Assembly: GCA_030062745.1 (NCBI GenBank)
Contig: CP099849.1
Location: 8,085,767 to 8,149,766 of the forward strand
Source: Capitulum mitella
Lineage: Eukaryota; Arthropoda; Thecostraca; Pollicipedomorpha; Pollicipedidae
Direction of reading: 5' to 3'
Length of the DNA stretch: 64,000 bases
Under the pieces are notes generated by a model that did not search any database, had not been told where the DNA came from, and saw only the letters and a list, made by a program, of their open reading frames with translations. The position numbers were made by a program, and so were the translations under genes. The first letter of the stretch is position 1; each line of letters starts with the position of its first letter. This document shows positions 9,302-21,500 of the stretch, piece by piece.

Positions 9302-11929
9302 TGCTCTGCTCTGATGGTGTTTCTCTTATTGCTTAACTCTATCTGCAGACTTGAACTTGCGTTAAAGTGGCACAACAGACAGGAATACTCCAAAGGTTTA
9401 TCGTGAACCAATTCGCTTGATTTTTTGCTGGAAATCCATGGAGGGCATCTATTTGGAACCCACAGATATTGGCCAATCTATTTGACCGATTCCGACGAAT
9501 CAGGCCTCAAACGAAACCTTGCGATCTGAACGAAGTTGTCTTAAAGCGGGCAAGTAGTATATTTTTGGCCATAGTTCGAACACTGATATCTATCATGAAT
9601 CGGTCCTACGTTCTGCATTTAGATTTGGCGTAAACTAAAAACATTCAGTCAGGTATTATGCGCTGGCATCGCACGACGTTGGTAACATCGTACTGGTCTG
9701 CAATGTCCACGTGCTTGCCCATCGCCTACATAGAGGGGATGCACGATACTTTGCCAGGATGCGTAACTGTATGGTTTGTATATCATATTTGAGTTACCTA
9801 CCTGAAGTCCACTTGTATATCCTACATTTGATTATGTGAAGAAGAAAATTGTAATGGGGTTCAGCAAGAGGATGTCATACGTTGATTTTACTCAAGTGCT
9901 GCACAAAAGGTTGTTTGCCTCCAACAACTTTAAAGCCCCGCAAATGTAATGTGTAGCAAACGCAAACCGTAGTGCACGGTCCAACGAGAAAGTTTTCGTC
10001 AAAGTACAGTTTTACTGTATGATGGAACACCGCTTTCTGCCAAATGTCGTCCCAGTAGGTGCCAAGGCTAATGCGGGCACCACCGGGCCATGCAAATGAA
10101 CAGGATTCCACCCCCCTTGCGAAATTCGGCACTCCCTACAAACCACGTTCAGGAAATCTTACTTATGCTAAAATGTTTTATCTCTCCATGATGTCGTCTT
10201 CCAATACGAAAATATTCTTTAAGGTAGCTTTGCAAGTCGCGCAGGTTAAATGGTTTTTAGTGTGCAAGCAATGATACTTTACCAGCTTCTAAAGTTCTAC
10301 ACACTAACTTTCCTTAACATCGTTTCTGTTGTTTCTTAGGCAAGAGATTCCCGCAGTTACGGCACAGATCGATGTCATTTTTGTCTTATTTCAAGAAATA
10401 TATTCTCTCATTTCGGTAGAAAACCAATGAAAAGCATTACTTATTGAATGAGGTATCGAGCAAACTAAAATATCGACTAATTACTGCTTTGCATGTAATT
10501 CGTTGGCGACCTCTTGGATGAATGGTCTTATCATCTTTTTGTTTGTCTTGTTGTGACGAAATAAGCTCTAAGCAATCACAGACGATGAAAAACTAGGATG
10601 AAAAGTCTGACTTTGGTGCAGTGCAGCGTTTAAAGATGAGACGAGAAAAAGAAAGAGGCCCTCACACGACTTTTGGGTCATAGTCCTAGAGGTCTTTCTG
10701 AAAGGAAAGATTAAGGAAAGTCGTTCCTCACACCTGGTGAGGGCCGGCTCCGAAGAAGATTCAGTCCGCTCAGATATTGGTCAGATTTTGGTGTACATCA
10801 CCGATGACTAAAGAACTGATTACGTTTCTGAAACAACTGCGAAATGGCCCGAACTGACTCCCAGAAACGTTTCACGGAGCTTCTCGTGGGCTGTTTAAGA
10901 AGCTGGAAGTTCGGCGTAATATGCTAAAAGGATACGTAGGAAAAGTTACCAGAGCTCAGCGCGACAGCGCAAGCAGTTCGGCTTTTGCGTGGGAAAAAAA
11001 ACACAGGGGCAAAATCACCGCCTCCCGCTGGAAAACAGGATTTAACATCATCTTGGACATCTTGCAACCATCCAGTATGTGCCACGTTTATCAAGTGGAG
11101 AACCTTTCAAGACATCTGTGCCGTAGGCTGGTATCCTGATTATGTTATTATTGCAATCGGCGTGTTTAGACGGATCATGTCCACTGTATGCCCATATATG
11201 CTCGTACAGATAATTTAGACTTTGGTTCATGTGGTTCTCTTGCCTCTACTATTTGTTCCTGATAGTGCATTTTCGTTTTGCGTTCAGGGCCGTCATTTTA
11301 TTAGTCTTTTCCAGTTCTGTTTAGAGTACTACAAGCTTTTATATGACGTAGTGCCGTATTTGAAAATTCGCCGTAGTGTTGCTCGTAAGAAATACGATCA
11401 GCGCAAACTACGTTCGTGGGTGATTTGAATGACGCAACTTCCGTTGGAGTGGTTAACTGAATATTGCTAGGATGTCTCCTGTCCTGTACCAGTTTGTTTC
11501 TGCTCTTGTTTTGTTGGAAAGATTTTGTCATTTGGATGCCGTTAAGATCCATTCAGTATGTCAGATTCAGTAGTGTGAGTAATTTCTTTGCCTCAAGGAA
11601 AAATCGTTAACGAAAGTTTTCAGAGCAGTTTGTTTGGTAGTCTAACCCTGAAGAAACAGATGCGCTTCAATCAAGGCTGGTCATGGTCTGCGTTTGATGA
11701 GTCATACCGCGATTCCGGGAAATTAGTCTCACTCCGCTTATCCTTCTATGAAGCGTCAAGTTGAACCCGTGACCTTTCTGCACGCACCATTTACCCATCA
11801 TCTAACGACCGGGATCGTCGGAGCGCATTGCACGACTAAACACAGTACAATGTACAAAGCCACCCCTCCGCCTTCCGCAAATGAGCGCCTCGTTGCTGAC
11901 GCTCAGCCGTCGCGCTGTCTGCTGTCCGG

Positions 11930-12310
11930 CTGGCCGGCGGGCTGGCGGGCTGGAGGGCCGGGTGCGAGTGACGCCGGGCGGACGCCAGCCGGCGCGTGTC
12001 GGTGCCGTCGCTGCCGATGTTTTGCGCCGTCGACGGCGGGAGCCGGGCGTCGGCGGCGGCCGGCGAGCCGCGGCGTCGCGTCGCGGGCACGCCCCGCCGG
12101 CGCCGACGCCCGCCGGGCGCGCCGACGGGCCGCCACTCGGCCGGATTGTCGGTCCAGAAACGTCGGCGACGCCGCCGGTCGCCGCGGTTCGAGCCGACCG
12201 CCGGTCTCGGCGTGATTTGTCGCCGTGTTTGGGAGCGCCCCGACAAAAACCGACACCGATGTGTCTTGTTCTGTCCGGCGGATCCGGAAAAAGCCGCGCC
12301 AAACTGTCAG
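11930..12310. other. GC-rich block in intron 8
   Basis: About 380 bases of GCC/CGG-rich, CpG-rich sequence inside an AT-rich intron. It is open in several frames on both strands only because stop codons are rare in such composition. No domain or splice pair supports an exon. It could be a regulatory CpG block. Confidence 0.5.
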
Positions 12311-12849
12311 CGCAGGCAGCCGGCGCTCCCGTTTTGGCAGTCCGTTCAAAATCGGGGCATGTTACTGGTTTTAGCCATACAAAATGCGACTGCTTATTTT
12401 GTGCTGGGTTGATGCTGATTTGTTTGCGGCTCGGCTATAATGCTACTAGCGTATTCATCTGTCAGATTTCTTTTTGAGTAATTTGCTAATAAATGGTGTT
12501 GTAGCACGACAAAGGAAGCCTTCAACTGGGCAATTGTGTTGCCAAATACAGTCATCCTTTTGCTCTTTTGTCTGTGTGGAAGGGAATCAGTGGTCAAGCT
12601 TTGATGTTACTGGCAAGTGCAGACTAAAGAAGACGTCATATTCGTGGCCCTCGCGGAGATCAGTCGCAGTCATACGCAGAAAGTTATGCAATGCTGTTCA
12701 TGAGGAGGCCGATTTTTATCGACGCATTGATTGTTCTAAGATACGAGTGTGTTCTGTTGTCGTCATCAGTGGCAGTTCGTCTTTAGAAGCAACTGTGGAA
12801 GTGCCTCACGAAAAATGTCGGGGAATGTGAACTGAAATCATATGTTACC

Positions 12850-12930
12850 TGTGATATATGTGTAATATATATATGATATATATGATATATGATATATGTA
12901 TATATATATATATACATATGGCATCATATA
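12850..12930. repeat. TA/ATATG microsatellite
   Basis: Runs of ATATAT mixed with GATATATG repeats, about 80 bases. Confidence 0.9.
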
Positions 12931-13820
12931 TAAAATTGAATGCATCATTAAAGTGGAATATTATGCTCACTGCGTTCCCGCATTCATCAGCGTAGCAGGG
13001 AATATGCCGCAAAGATGCCTCACTCCTTTTCGGGGGACGTCTTTGCGCCGTCACGTCACGCCGCGCCGCATCCCCACCACCGCTTCCGCGTGAAGCATAA
13101 GGCGCAAGACAGCCGTAGAGGCAGCCAGATCACTTGCCTCAGCCAGTGCTGGAATCTCGTGTAATACAGCGCCCCTGGTGAGCGTCCGCGAAGCTGCTTG
13201 TCAGTAACTACCAGCGCAGCTGACAGAGCCATGCTGAGGCGAGACGTAGTACTGCCTCTGGCCGCAGCCCCGACTCCGTGCCGCCGTCGTTGGGCTCACC
13301 TGCGAAGGATGCTCGACTACACGACTGTTTGCTACTGAGATCGGTGGCGGAGAAAGGAATGTGTTTGTAGGGTGACTTTTGGTGAAAATTTTACCTGTTT
13401 TCATTTCGTATTAGTTCAAAATGTTACAGGTGTGTTTTGGAACTGTGCTCAAATAATTCAACAACGACTGTACAGTGACGATTATTTATCCACTCTTGCA
13501 ACCGGAGAAAACTTCACACCCGAGGCGCTGGACGCGAGCGCATGGGTGTAGCCACGGTTCAGAAATCGGGGGCTGGGGGGACAAGTTGATTGTCTGATTG
13601 ACAAGTCTGCATTCCACCCAGAACGGGTAGGGCAGGGAGTAAAAATCGCCTTTCTTCAGGCGTTGCCTGACAAACCATTGTTGAAATCCCTTTTCTAAGA
13701 TTTCAAAGTTCAATAAATTGTGTCGCCAGTGAGAAATGCCTATTTCATACCTTAAAAACTGAGGGGGGAAAATAACCGCTTTTTGAAAACTGCGAGAGAC
13801 ATGTCCCGCGCAGTCCCTGC

Positions 13821-13852
13821 AGTGATTACACCCATGCACGGGTGTAATCACT
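13821..13852. repeat. Perfect hairpin, 13-bp arms
   Basis: AGTGATTACACCC (13,821-13,833) and GGGTGTAATCACT (13,840-13,852) are exact reverse complements around ATGCAC. Confidence 0.9.
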
Positions 13853-14509
13853 ACCCGGACGTATACTGATTATTTTCGTAGCGTGGATCCAATTCTCAGT
13901 CAAATCCCAAGCCCAGTCTGTTCCAGCTTTCTTTGCAGGGAACAGACGAAATACCGAGAATAATGCATGATGTAACATTTCGTTTGTTTTGTGTACATCG
14001 ATCTTAAAGGGTCGGATATCATTTGCGGTTTGATAGGTAGACGACGTATATAAGACAGACAGCCGTGTATGAGTTTGGCGTTTGGCGCTACTCTTGCGCT
14101 GTGCCTCAGGTGTTTGTGAGACCATAAACTGCCAATAGTCGTGATATGGCCTTGCCATGCCAGGTAACACGTCTGAAATGCTTTTTGTTTATCCAAAGAA
14201 AAGACGATTCAAAAGAAAACTCGCCATTTGTTAATCTATTATTCTGAAACACATAGTGTGATGGAACCAAGAAGGTGAACACCGTGGTTTACAAACTACA
14301 TTTCGGTCCTCACCAAATAACACGTAAGAAGTGAGTAAATACCGCTGAGTTTTTGACTGCATGTCATGAACGAAGTGCAGAATAAAAGACCGTTTCTTCC
14401 CACAGTATTTCAAAAAGATATCTTCATCTTACATCACCTCTGCAGCAGGAGCTAACTTCTGCTCTTTGCACACAACCCGACACCTCTGTTCAGAACTGAT
14501 GAGCATACT

Positions 14510-14809
14510 TTACATGTCTAAGTCTTCCAAATCCTCGGTTTTCAAATCCTCCTCTTTTATGGCTTTTGCTTCAAAGTTTTGTTTCACCTGTTGAAATTGC
14601 CCTCCGAACTGTGGATTGTAGACCGGTTTCGCTGCCTCACCTCCAAGAGATAGTCTTGCTTTCAAATGTTCTGGTTCGCCTTCAGTTACCTTTCCAGAAG
14701 GACCCGCTGGGGCTCCAGTTATCTTTGAAGCACCACCGCCTCCACCTCCACCACCTGACGTTTTTTGCCCTTGATTTTTCTTAGATCCTAGACCCAGAAT
14801 TTTCTTCAT
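14510..14809 (-). CDS. Possible nested small gene, basic N terminus and acidic C terminus
   Basis: Ninety-nine codons from ATG (MKKILGLGSKK) to a stop, on the strand opposite the host gene and inside its intron 8. The protein begins with a Lys-rich segment, has a run of eight Gly (about residues 21-28) and a middle part (SLGGEAAKPVYNPQFGGQFQ). It ends in a highly acidic tail (KEEDLKTEDLEDLDM). Ordered composition, strong charge separation and lack of GC inflation argue for a real protein, but I do not recognise the family. An in-frame TAG lies upstream of the ATG. It may be an intronless gene, a retrocopy, or the last exon of a gene (a CTCCCAG acceptor lies about 40 bases upstream). No poly(A) signal was seen nearby. 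Confidence 0.5.
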   Translation of the reverse strand: MKKILGLGSKKNQGQKTSGGGGGGGGASKITGAPAGPSGKVTEGEPEHLKARLSLGGEAAKPVYNPQFGGQFQQVKQNFEAKAIKEEDLKTEDLEDLDM

Positions 14810-17800
14810 ATTTCGTGCTCGTCCTTTTCTTCGTCGCACTGCTCCGTCTGGGAGCAGCTAGTAAATTGCACGTTATTATTTAGTGGACAAGGCGTAAGTT
14901 ACGCAATACATTTCTCCTTGCCGTGAAAATATGGAAAATTTATCCCTGGAAAAAGCAACTCAAAGATTTAAAATGTCAAATGCGTTAACAAAGGATGTCG
15001 ACAAGTTGTGGTGCTGCATAAAATCGTGAATAAAATCACGGTTTATTTCACGTGCAAATGATCTGGATACACTGCTTGAGTCACAGCCTGCAACAGTTGG
15101 AGATGCAGTTACGCCTAATTTTTGTTTAAGCACCACATATGTTGTATGATGTAGTTGATCCTTGTTTTTTTTGGCCTTTTGTACCACTAAACAACTTGTG
15201 TAGGAGTCGTCCCAGGATGTCATATTTCAAAACATTAGAACGTGTGTGTAAGTGCCTGGCCACGCTGTCTGACCATCAACTGGATATTTGCTATTCCCTT
15301 TGACTCTCGGATAAAACTACATGGACTGGAAAGCTGCAGAAGATTGCCCCGATACAAGGCAGAACAGTAGACGTTGGGCTGGTCTGTCTTGTTTGAAATG
15401 GAAAACAAATAAAGAGAAGTTATTCTGCCACAACAGCAAATACTTGCATCGGTCACGCAGGCAATAACGAAGACATGTAATATTTATTCTTTGAAATGTG
15501 TGACACCGGAAGGCCGTGTCATTTTTGGTATTTTGTAAGGTCCTTGTGCATGTTTTGTGCATATGTGGTACTGATAAGCCAACCAATTCGGTAGTGAATA
15601 GCCTGATAGACATGCGTATCTGGGAATAAATACCTGAAAAAATTAAATGGAAGTGAAAAACACGAAACTAGGTTTTTGCTTTCGCGCGTCTCCTTTCCAG
15701 TAACCGCGTACATTACATGGTAAATTGTGCATGGTTCGGAGTGTGGCTGAATAAACGAATTGAAAGAGAACGGCGCGAGCGATCTTGTGTTGCGTCAGGC
15801 TTTGAAAAATTAGAAGTATATCTTATTTGTCAGTGCCAGGCACTTACCGACAGAAATTTTCCTTGGCCGGAAACCAAAGAACGATTCTGACTGCTGCACT
15901 TGGATTGTCGATTACCTGACAATTTAGTCCTAATGCCTCTCAGTCCACCTGTTACTGGGCATTTTAACCTCCGCTGGCAGTGTTACCACAATTTACGAAT
16001 CAAGATAGTCAAGGATAGTTCTCATACCTGCTTAAAAACTTGCTCCGGATTAATAGGGACCTACGAAGAGCTGCATTCTTAAACTAATGCTTAATACACT
16101 ATTGAGATCCAGTGCCAACATATAACGACACTATAGGCTCGCCGATCTGGTTTTCCGCCTCATCGTGCTATTCTCAGGTTAGCATTGTTATAACGTAGCC
16201 TGGTGTGATCTAGCCTTACCTAAATTAGTGATATCTAGCTTTCAGAACGCATGCACTGTCAGACCGCCAACCGAACCTGTCACCCTTCCTAGGAACTTGA
16301 TGATTTAATTGTTTGATTTATGCTGCGGAGGACATCTAAAAAACTGCAGTGTAATACAATTAGAACTTGGCATCATTCCAGAGCCATATGAATCAATGAT
16401 TCATCCGCGCAGACTACAAAGACATTTGAAACATTGACCTATACATTCATGGTCATCTTATAAAACTTTTTACGATATGCACGTCATTTTTGTTTTATTT
16501 TAACCACCGGTGCAGCCAAAGGAGGGTGCCCGGGGGGTCCGGCCCTCCCCGTAGGCTCACGTATTTTTGCGAAAACCGTTGCGTATCGTCTTCACCAGCG
16601 GCGGTTTTCGTATGATTTCAGGTCACACTGAATTCCGCCCTCCCCTTAAGAAAATCCTGGCTGCATCCCTGATTTTAATCTGTCATAGGGCTAACTGCTG
16701 TGATTCAGAATCGTGCAAATGAACACACGTTTTGTCTGTGTACATCAGTTAAAAAACATACTGTGCTACATGTTTGTTTGAAATTAATGGATCCTAAATC
16801 CTTTGGTGAGAGTGGAATTGTTTGCCAGATCACATCAGCACGAGCATTCACCTGGTCGGAATTTCATGCCAAAAGTACGATAAACGCTTAGGGGTTTCCG
16901 TCTAGTCCCTTTGCCAGTTGACTAGATGGCCAGTTATTAATTTTTCATTTTGAATGACGATAAACAGAACTAAAGGTGTTTTGCTCTCGAAACATGCGAC
17001 TAATTTGACAAAGGAATACATGAGTTAACTTTGCGATTAATGCATTATCAGAGGCTCTGGAATCAGAATATGGAGGAGAATTAGAATGTAGGCTGTGACT
17101 AACTCTTCCTCTGTGTACCATGGATGCTGACGGTTTCGCGCAAGGCTTTGTGTTCTTATGTCAAGAGCATGAAATATCTTTACTTACTTTACGGCGTCTA
17201 CCATGACAGAACTAACGACGGGCATTGTCTTCGCTTCTTCATCGTCCGCAGTCTTCGTATCAGACTTTTTCGCACATACTGCCACTATGACGATTAGGCA
17301 TATCACGCACCATACAAATGATGCAACTAATATGATGGGATACACATTAAACATCATTAGGCTGACTTGTAGTTTTTATGTTCTTCCGAATTCTTCTGCC
17401 GGTTTGATTGATTATTTGAGCCCGGTAAGACCAAACGCCATGCAGTCTTAGGCCTCACAAACAATGCGAGCATTCCTTCAGCACAAGAGAACTGAAGCGA
17501 ACGTTACCATTTTCCTCGCAGTCATTTTCCAAGATTTTTAGTAGGATTTTTTCCATCAACAGTACGGCTTTTGTGCTTCGGCTCCTCCTAAACGGAAATA
17601 GTGGAAATGGATGGTAATCGATGAAGGTGCTTAAGGCAAACATTTTCAGCTTCAGGCAATGTGCAACACGACTAAATCATGTGGTTAAGGCTTATTTGTA
17701 ATGAACTATTCAAATCCCTACTGAATATGCGGTCACAGTTTATACAGAACACTTATCACAGGTAACAGTTAACACATTTAAAACATTGAATAGTTAACAC

Positions 17801-18003
17801 GAAACACTGTATTCCTGGAAAAAGTTCCAAATGGTCAAAATCGCTCTAGATCCCTTTATATGACATCTTGCCTCATACTGCCTCATACTTCAGTAATATA
17901 TATTAGGGGTAAATAATCAAAAGAGCATCATTTTACTGGGGTTCAGATTCACGCAAGCCAAAAGCTCTCATGAATGACCCACGTGATGTTCTCTCTATTT
18001 CAG

Positions 18004-18168
18004 ATCTGAAAAACCTATTGTCATGAACAAGTGGCACGCTGTAAAACTGAGCCGCTTCGATAAGGATGGGTTTGTGCAAGTCGACAATGGAACCGTGGTC
18101 CGGGGCACTGCGCCTGGGCACCTCAGCGAGTTAAATCTTGATCTGCCCCTATACGTTGGCGGCTTCGA
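18004..18168 (+). CDS. Agrn: Agrin-like exon 9: middle of LamG2
   Basis: Between CTATTTCAG and TTCGA|GTGAGT (phase 2 to 2). AG|A completes Arg, so the protein reads GPVIIRSEKPIVMNKWHAVKLSRF across the 11-kb intron. Then come VQVDNGTVVRGTAPGHLSEL and NLDLPLYVGGF, standard LamG strands. The join rests on exact phase and on motif continuity. Confidence 0.9.
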
Positions 18169-18398
18169 GTGAGTATATTCCTCGATGGTTGTTTCGTTAT
18201 TTCGCTTTCGGCCAACGAAGACGAATATCCGTCCACTCCGTGAATTCCGCCAAGTTTTGACGTTTAGCTTGAACACAGCTTTCGTTATCGGTTCTTCTGG
18301 AATTTGGTTATGTTCGTTGCCAGCTCGCTTGAGGCAACGAAAGCGCGCATTAGGAAAGCATCTATCTGAAATATTGATCTTTCATGATTTTTTTTCAG

Positions 18399-18570
18399 TC
18401 CTGACAAACATCTCAATAACCAAGTGTGCCACTTCCAGCTCGTCGTTTGTCCCCAACCCTGCGTTTGCGCTGCCCGTTGGTTTGAACGGAGCCGTCCAGG
18501 CAGTGGGCATCAATGGAGCTCTCCTCAGAGATCTGATGGCGCAGGCTACGTTTTCCAGCCAGATTACCAG
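18399..18570 (+). CDS. Agrn: Agrin-like exon 10: end of LamG2, with a one-base frame slip
   Basis: After TTTTTTTCAG the frame fixed by exon 9 gives DPDKHLNN, a normal LamG loop. The conserved end (NPAFALPVGLNGAVQAVGIN, then LLRDLMAQA) is in the next frame. One surplus base between about 18,403 and 18,450 explains this; exon length 172 is one too many for the phases. The GLNGAVQAV motif has Ala where most LamG domains have Cys, as I recall for agrin LG2. The donor ACCAG|GTGAGA (phase 2) fits exon 11. Confidence 0.75.
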
Positions 18571-21500
18571 GTGAGATGTCGGAGGAGACTGTGAGTTACG
18601 AGTACATCTGGTGCTTCCTCGACCGGATGACACGTATGGTGCGTGGGTCACATGCTCGTCCTCACGTGTACAAAAACGTTCTCAAAAAGTCACGCCATCA
18701 GTCTTCCTAAATGGAATCACCGAGTTCTGAGTCGTTAATGGTACACGATATGCCCTCTGTATTGGTTATAACGAACGAAAGTGGTCATTATAAGACGAAT
18801 GGGGCCATTACCGGCACTCCAAGCCTGCTGTGAACAATGCTCTGAAGCGCTGCCACTGTTGAAGCCAACAACGGCGAAATTTAAACCGGCATCGGCCGAC
18901 GCAAGAATACAGCAAGGCACTGCAATTGGTGCGAAACTTGGCGATTCTTTTGCCGCCTTGTCACAGCTTACTGAACCCGCTGAAAGCTCTCAAGTTGTAG
19001 ATCCAAACTTGTGAGGTTCGGCGTCGCCCTTTCAGCTGGATGCCCTGTTCGTCGAGATGTGACCGTTTAAGTTTTCTTGGAATTAACAGTAACAACTCTG
19101 AGCAGCAGTCCGTGGTTCCCTGCACGTCATCCGCTTGGCATGGTGCGATTTGAGAGCCCAAATGCTCTGGATTCGCATTGGGCACAATTTCTGCTCTCGG
19201 TATGCGATTCGTAATGCCCATGTTTTTTTTAACTTTGCAAAGACATCATGCCGGAATTTTTTTTCATGCATGTTTCGTACGTAGCAGACACTGAATGATC
19301 CAGTGCCGAGTCGTGGAACCAGCCAAGTATCTAACTTTCCTGCTGCTATCAACGGCGAGCGGTGGCGAGCAGGGATTACAGACCTCTTCCCATGGAGCGT
19401 CAGTATGCACCGTATCATCGTCTGTGCAGTATCCCAGCGCCGCCAGCGTGTAGTCTGCCGCCTCTCCAGTGCCCTCCGTGACGTCCGTGTTCGACCTGGT
19501 ACCACTCGCTCCGTCCGTGCCTCTGTCATCGCTGGCGGTCTGCGGTCTTGCGTTGCTGCGCTCTGCCAGCGGCTGACGAAGGTCGGCTGAAGTCGTCGGG
19601 GAACGGTCCGCCGCACGTGGACGCTGTCGGCGGCTCCCCAACGTCCTGCCGATTTCGCGCTTCTCAGCTGACTTACTGCTGAGTGCGTGGAGTGAATACG
19701 TTGCTGGAAACCGCACTTGAAGCGGCTGAAATGTGACGTCTTCGTTTTGACGGTGGAAACGGCAGCTAAAGAGGCTTGGCGAACGGGTCATTCACCTCGC
19801 AAGGCGTGCAGACCGGTTTCATATACGCGAGGGCGAGGGCCGTCGTCACTGCGGATCAGTACCGGGAAATTTCGCCGAAAGGTCTTAACCCAGCCCCGAC
19901 TGGGGGTAGTTGATACCCCTGCGGTTTTTTCGGAGACTGCGAGAGAAAGAACGGACGCAGCGCCACGAAATTTTGCGTACGTTTTGCGTAATTCTTTTTA
20001 CATCTCATGTCAAATTTTTGACCCCAGGTCGAGTCAGGTCTCTGACCTAGATTGGAGCAAGTGGTCCTATGTCCAAAAACGTTGAGCGCCTGGTATTTGT
20101 TCGGCAAACAAGATATCGCAACGGCATTTTCAGGGATTAGAGATTTTGACAGGTGCAACAGATCTGCCATCCCAGATTTTTCAAGAATATATGGGTCATT
20201 TACCTAAGGTAAAGCCCATTTCTAAGGCGTGTCGTTTGTCCAGATATTGAAGAATAATTGTATTGTTTTGAGTGGCGTAATGCAGACATTCAGTGGTCGT
20301 CATTTGGCGCAAAGTATCAATTACCTCCAACCATTGACCAGAGGTCAGGTCACCAATAACCGTTATGAGCCAAAATGCTCCGCTGTCAAAATCGGCGACA
20401 AATGACTTAGTATGGATCAAAAAAAATAGCAGAACTACCCCTCACAGTTGCGAATGAAACCAAGGAGTTCAGAAAGCTATAAAAATTGCATATTTTGATG
20501 TTCAACAGGCTTTTGCGAATAAAGCCCGGCTAATTACGTAGATTGATAATTACTGAATTTTATTGAAACAAACACGGAAAACAATAACGCGAGCCACTAG
20601 CATCAAGAAACACTCCTTAGGAAGGCTTATTTTACCAAAATAAATGAATGCTGAAATTTGTACCCGTTTATCTCATCCAGGGTTCCGGCACCGGTGCCCG
20701 CGTTGCAGTGACACGAAAATTGCTGTGTCTTACTTAATGTTTCCGCGTAAATGTTAAGCAAATCTGGGAAATTAGACATGCATCGGTATCTGCGGACTTC
20801 TACTTATTCGTTGGTGCCTGTACTGACTTGATTAATTGCAGCCCCTGAGATCCATGCCCATGCCGCTTCTCGGCTTCATGTAGTGGGCAATGAGAAAACA
20901 TATATAGGGCGCAAATGGTTTACATATTATCCAAAAGTAAAAAAACAAAAATGGGGCCCGTATCGAGCTTTACCTCTCAAGAACTTTTCACCGGCATGAC
21001 TATTTTTATCCTGCGATTAACCGTCCACAAATTAGAGAGGACGACGTCATTCAACAGCACCCCTGTCGGGTGTGCGTGGCGCCGACCGCCAGTCGGGCAC
21101 GGGTTAAGGATGTAGTGCAGCGTGCATGCCAAGCACTACCTGTAACTACCTTGGTGTTCTTGTCGCCACAGACAATATGTCTGAACACATGCGTTTCTTT
21201 ACAATTCAGCTGGAGTCATGTGAAAAAAAACGCCGGCAAAAAACTCGTATGTCATTCGGGGTCCTGGTGGAGGACGACCTCTGGTATGTGTCACGTGATC
21301 AGACAACCTTGTTGCCAAACCTCTCTCTTCTCTCGCTCCCTTCCTCTGCCCTCCACAGCGCCCAGCCATGGCACGCGGGCATCGTCCTCGCCTGTTCGTG
21401 CAGGGCGCGGCCCCATTTCCTTCTTCGGGCGGACTTTGACAGAGGAGAAGCCAGAGCTCATACGGCGGCGGACTGAGAACTGGGCTGGCACCGAGCCGCT

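Larger units (their letters stand above)
7100..18003. other. Intron 8 remainder, 11 kb
   Basis: Mostly AT-rich sequence without recognisable exons of the host gene. It contains a 20-bp-arm hairpin (9258-9301), a GC-rich block (11,930-12,310), a TA microsatellite (12,850-12,930), a 13-bp-arm hairpin (13,821-13,852) and a possible nested minus-strand gene (14,510-14,809). At about 16,510-16,670 there is an element remnant with G-rich and C-rich runs. I see nothing nameable at 7.4-9.2, 9.3-11.9 or 15.3-17.9 kb. Confidence 0.6.

Noticed and set aside
11748-12477. Several 130-200-codon frames on both strands
   Set aside because: All overlap one GC-rich block where stop codons are rare; low-complexity Arg/Ala/Gly translations.
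14960-15223. 87-codon minus-strand frame next to the possible nested gene
   Set aside because: Considered as an upstream exon of the nested gene, but no donor/acceptor pair joins them in frame.
19083-19791. Two overlapping minus-strand frames of more than 170 codons
   Set aside because: No recognisable motif, and both frames being open suggests composition; no splice context found.
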